A stretch of 64,000 nt of DNA from Algibacter marinivivus (GTDB lineage Bacteria > Bacteroidota > Bacteroidia > Flavobacteriales > Flavobacteriaceae). The notes beneath the pieces are model-generated. The model worked only from the letters and a program-made list of their open reading frames with translations. It was not told the DNA's origin and did not search any database. The DNA is taken from NCBI RefSeq assembly GCF_003143755.1, contig NZ_QFRI01000002.1:419953-483952 (forward strand), written 5' to 3'. A program made the translations under genes and the position numbers. Shown one piece after another: positions 63,661-64,000 of the stretch (its first letter is position 1; every line of letters starts with the position of its first letter).

Positions 63661-64000
63661 ATGACCAGAGCTGAACACCTAAAATTTTGTAAAAAATGTA
63701 CAAACAGAGAACTTGATATGAAAAGAGGTCTTGTTTGTAATTTAACAAATGAAATTGCGGATTTTGAAAAAGAATGCGGATCCTTTAAATTAGATGATAC
63801 TGTTGTAGAAAGAATTGATGACACAGAAGCTGTTGAACATAGTGAGGTCATACAAAAACTTTCAGAAAAAGATATTGAAAAATTTAAATCAGAACAAGAT
63901 TATCCAAAAGCTGTTACTACCGGAATAGTAGTTGGCCTTATTGGTGCAATACTTTGGGGGGCAATTACTGTGGCAACTGGCTACCAAATAGGATATATGG
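63661..64000 (+). CDS. Four-cysteine membrane protein (3' end outside window)
   Basis: A partial gene with 113 codons visible and no stop before the edge. The N-terminus has four Cys, CKKCTNRELD, GLVCNLT and KECGSF, in a spacing like a small zinc-binding module. After an acidic linker there is a Gly-rich helix (TTGIVVGLIGAILWGA), the first of the membrane part. I recall this Cys start from several Bacteroidota proteins of unknown role. It has a TATGTTTG promoter element upstream. Confidence 0.78.
   Translation, partial: MTRAEHLKFCKKCTNRELDMKRGLVCNLTNEIADFEKECGSFKLDDTVVERIDDTEAVEHSEVIQKLSEKDIEKFKSEQDYPKAVTTGIVVGLIGAILWGAITVATGYQIGYM

Overview
The window is a 64 kb piece of an AT-rich Bacteroidota chromosome, almost certainly family Flavobacteriaceae. 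Grounds for this are a type IX secretion sorting tail (54.8-56.6 kb), a plug-type TonB receptor with an N-terminal carboxypeptidase-regulatory-like domain, lineage-typical small families (CCC-motif protein, DUF5362, DUF6452/DUF6048, DUF6768), many Cys-lipoprotein signals, and start-proximal TAnnTTTG promoter elements. Genus cannot be fixed from sequence alone.

Region 1 (1-9.4 kb) is a seven-gene plus-strand copper/heavy-metal efflux operon: RND pump, TolC-like channel, an acetolactate-decarboxylase-like lipoprotein, an HMA-MauE fusion, a PepSY protein, an adaptor with two extra metal domains, and an HMA lipoprotein. Region 2 (9.4-11.5 kb) is sparse accessory DNA with foldback repeats, one 249-aa protein and one 62-aa protein of unknown function, a GGTGACC direct repeat and hairpins. 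It looks like the edge of an acquired segment, but no integrase is present. Region 3 (11.5-18.3 kb) is a ten-gene minus-strand operon for repair of oxidised methionine and thiols: MsrB, three MsrA-type proteins (one divergent), a cytosolic TlpA-like redoxin, a monothiol glutaredoxin-like protein, the AMPylase SelO, an aldo/keto reductase, an alpha/beta hydrolase-OsmC fusion and an unknown 85-aa protein. I regard this as the most interesting system in the window. tRNA-Pro and tRNA-Ser follow.

Region 4 (18.8-45.4 kb) is mostly core: PgpH-type HD phosphohydrolase, thiolase, NlpC/P60 peptidase, gyrA, clpC, a sigma/anti-sigma/GIN operon, UMF1 transporter, M48 protease, an exported MsrB, type II NADH dehydrogenase, lipoamide dehydrogenase, aroQ, three small beta-barrel proteins, xerD, rny, a 6S RNA candidate, zapA and a coiled-coil partner gene. 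Region 5 (45.4-64 kb) holds an M23 peptidase, a TonB receptor with a TTG start, a secreted protein with a possible fibre-like tail, cysteine desulfurase, Asp-rich and T9SS surface proteins, an Smr protein, rocD, a second sigma factor operon, rlmD, the DUF6452/DUF6048 pair and a truncated four-cysteine membrane protein at the right edge. Two copies of a GC-rich noncoding repeat lie at 45.5 and 63.4 kb.

Working together: region 1 would export copper and chaperone it in the periplasm, region 3 would repair oxidised protein thiols and thioethers in the cytosol, and the separate MsrB at 35.2 kb would serve the envelope. No CRISPR array, rRNA, transposase or prophage was found.
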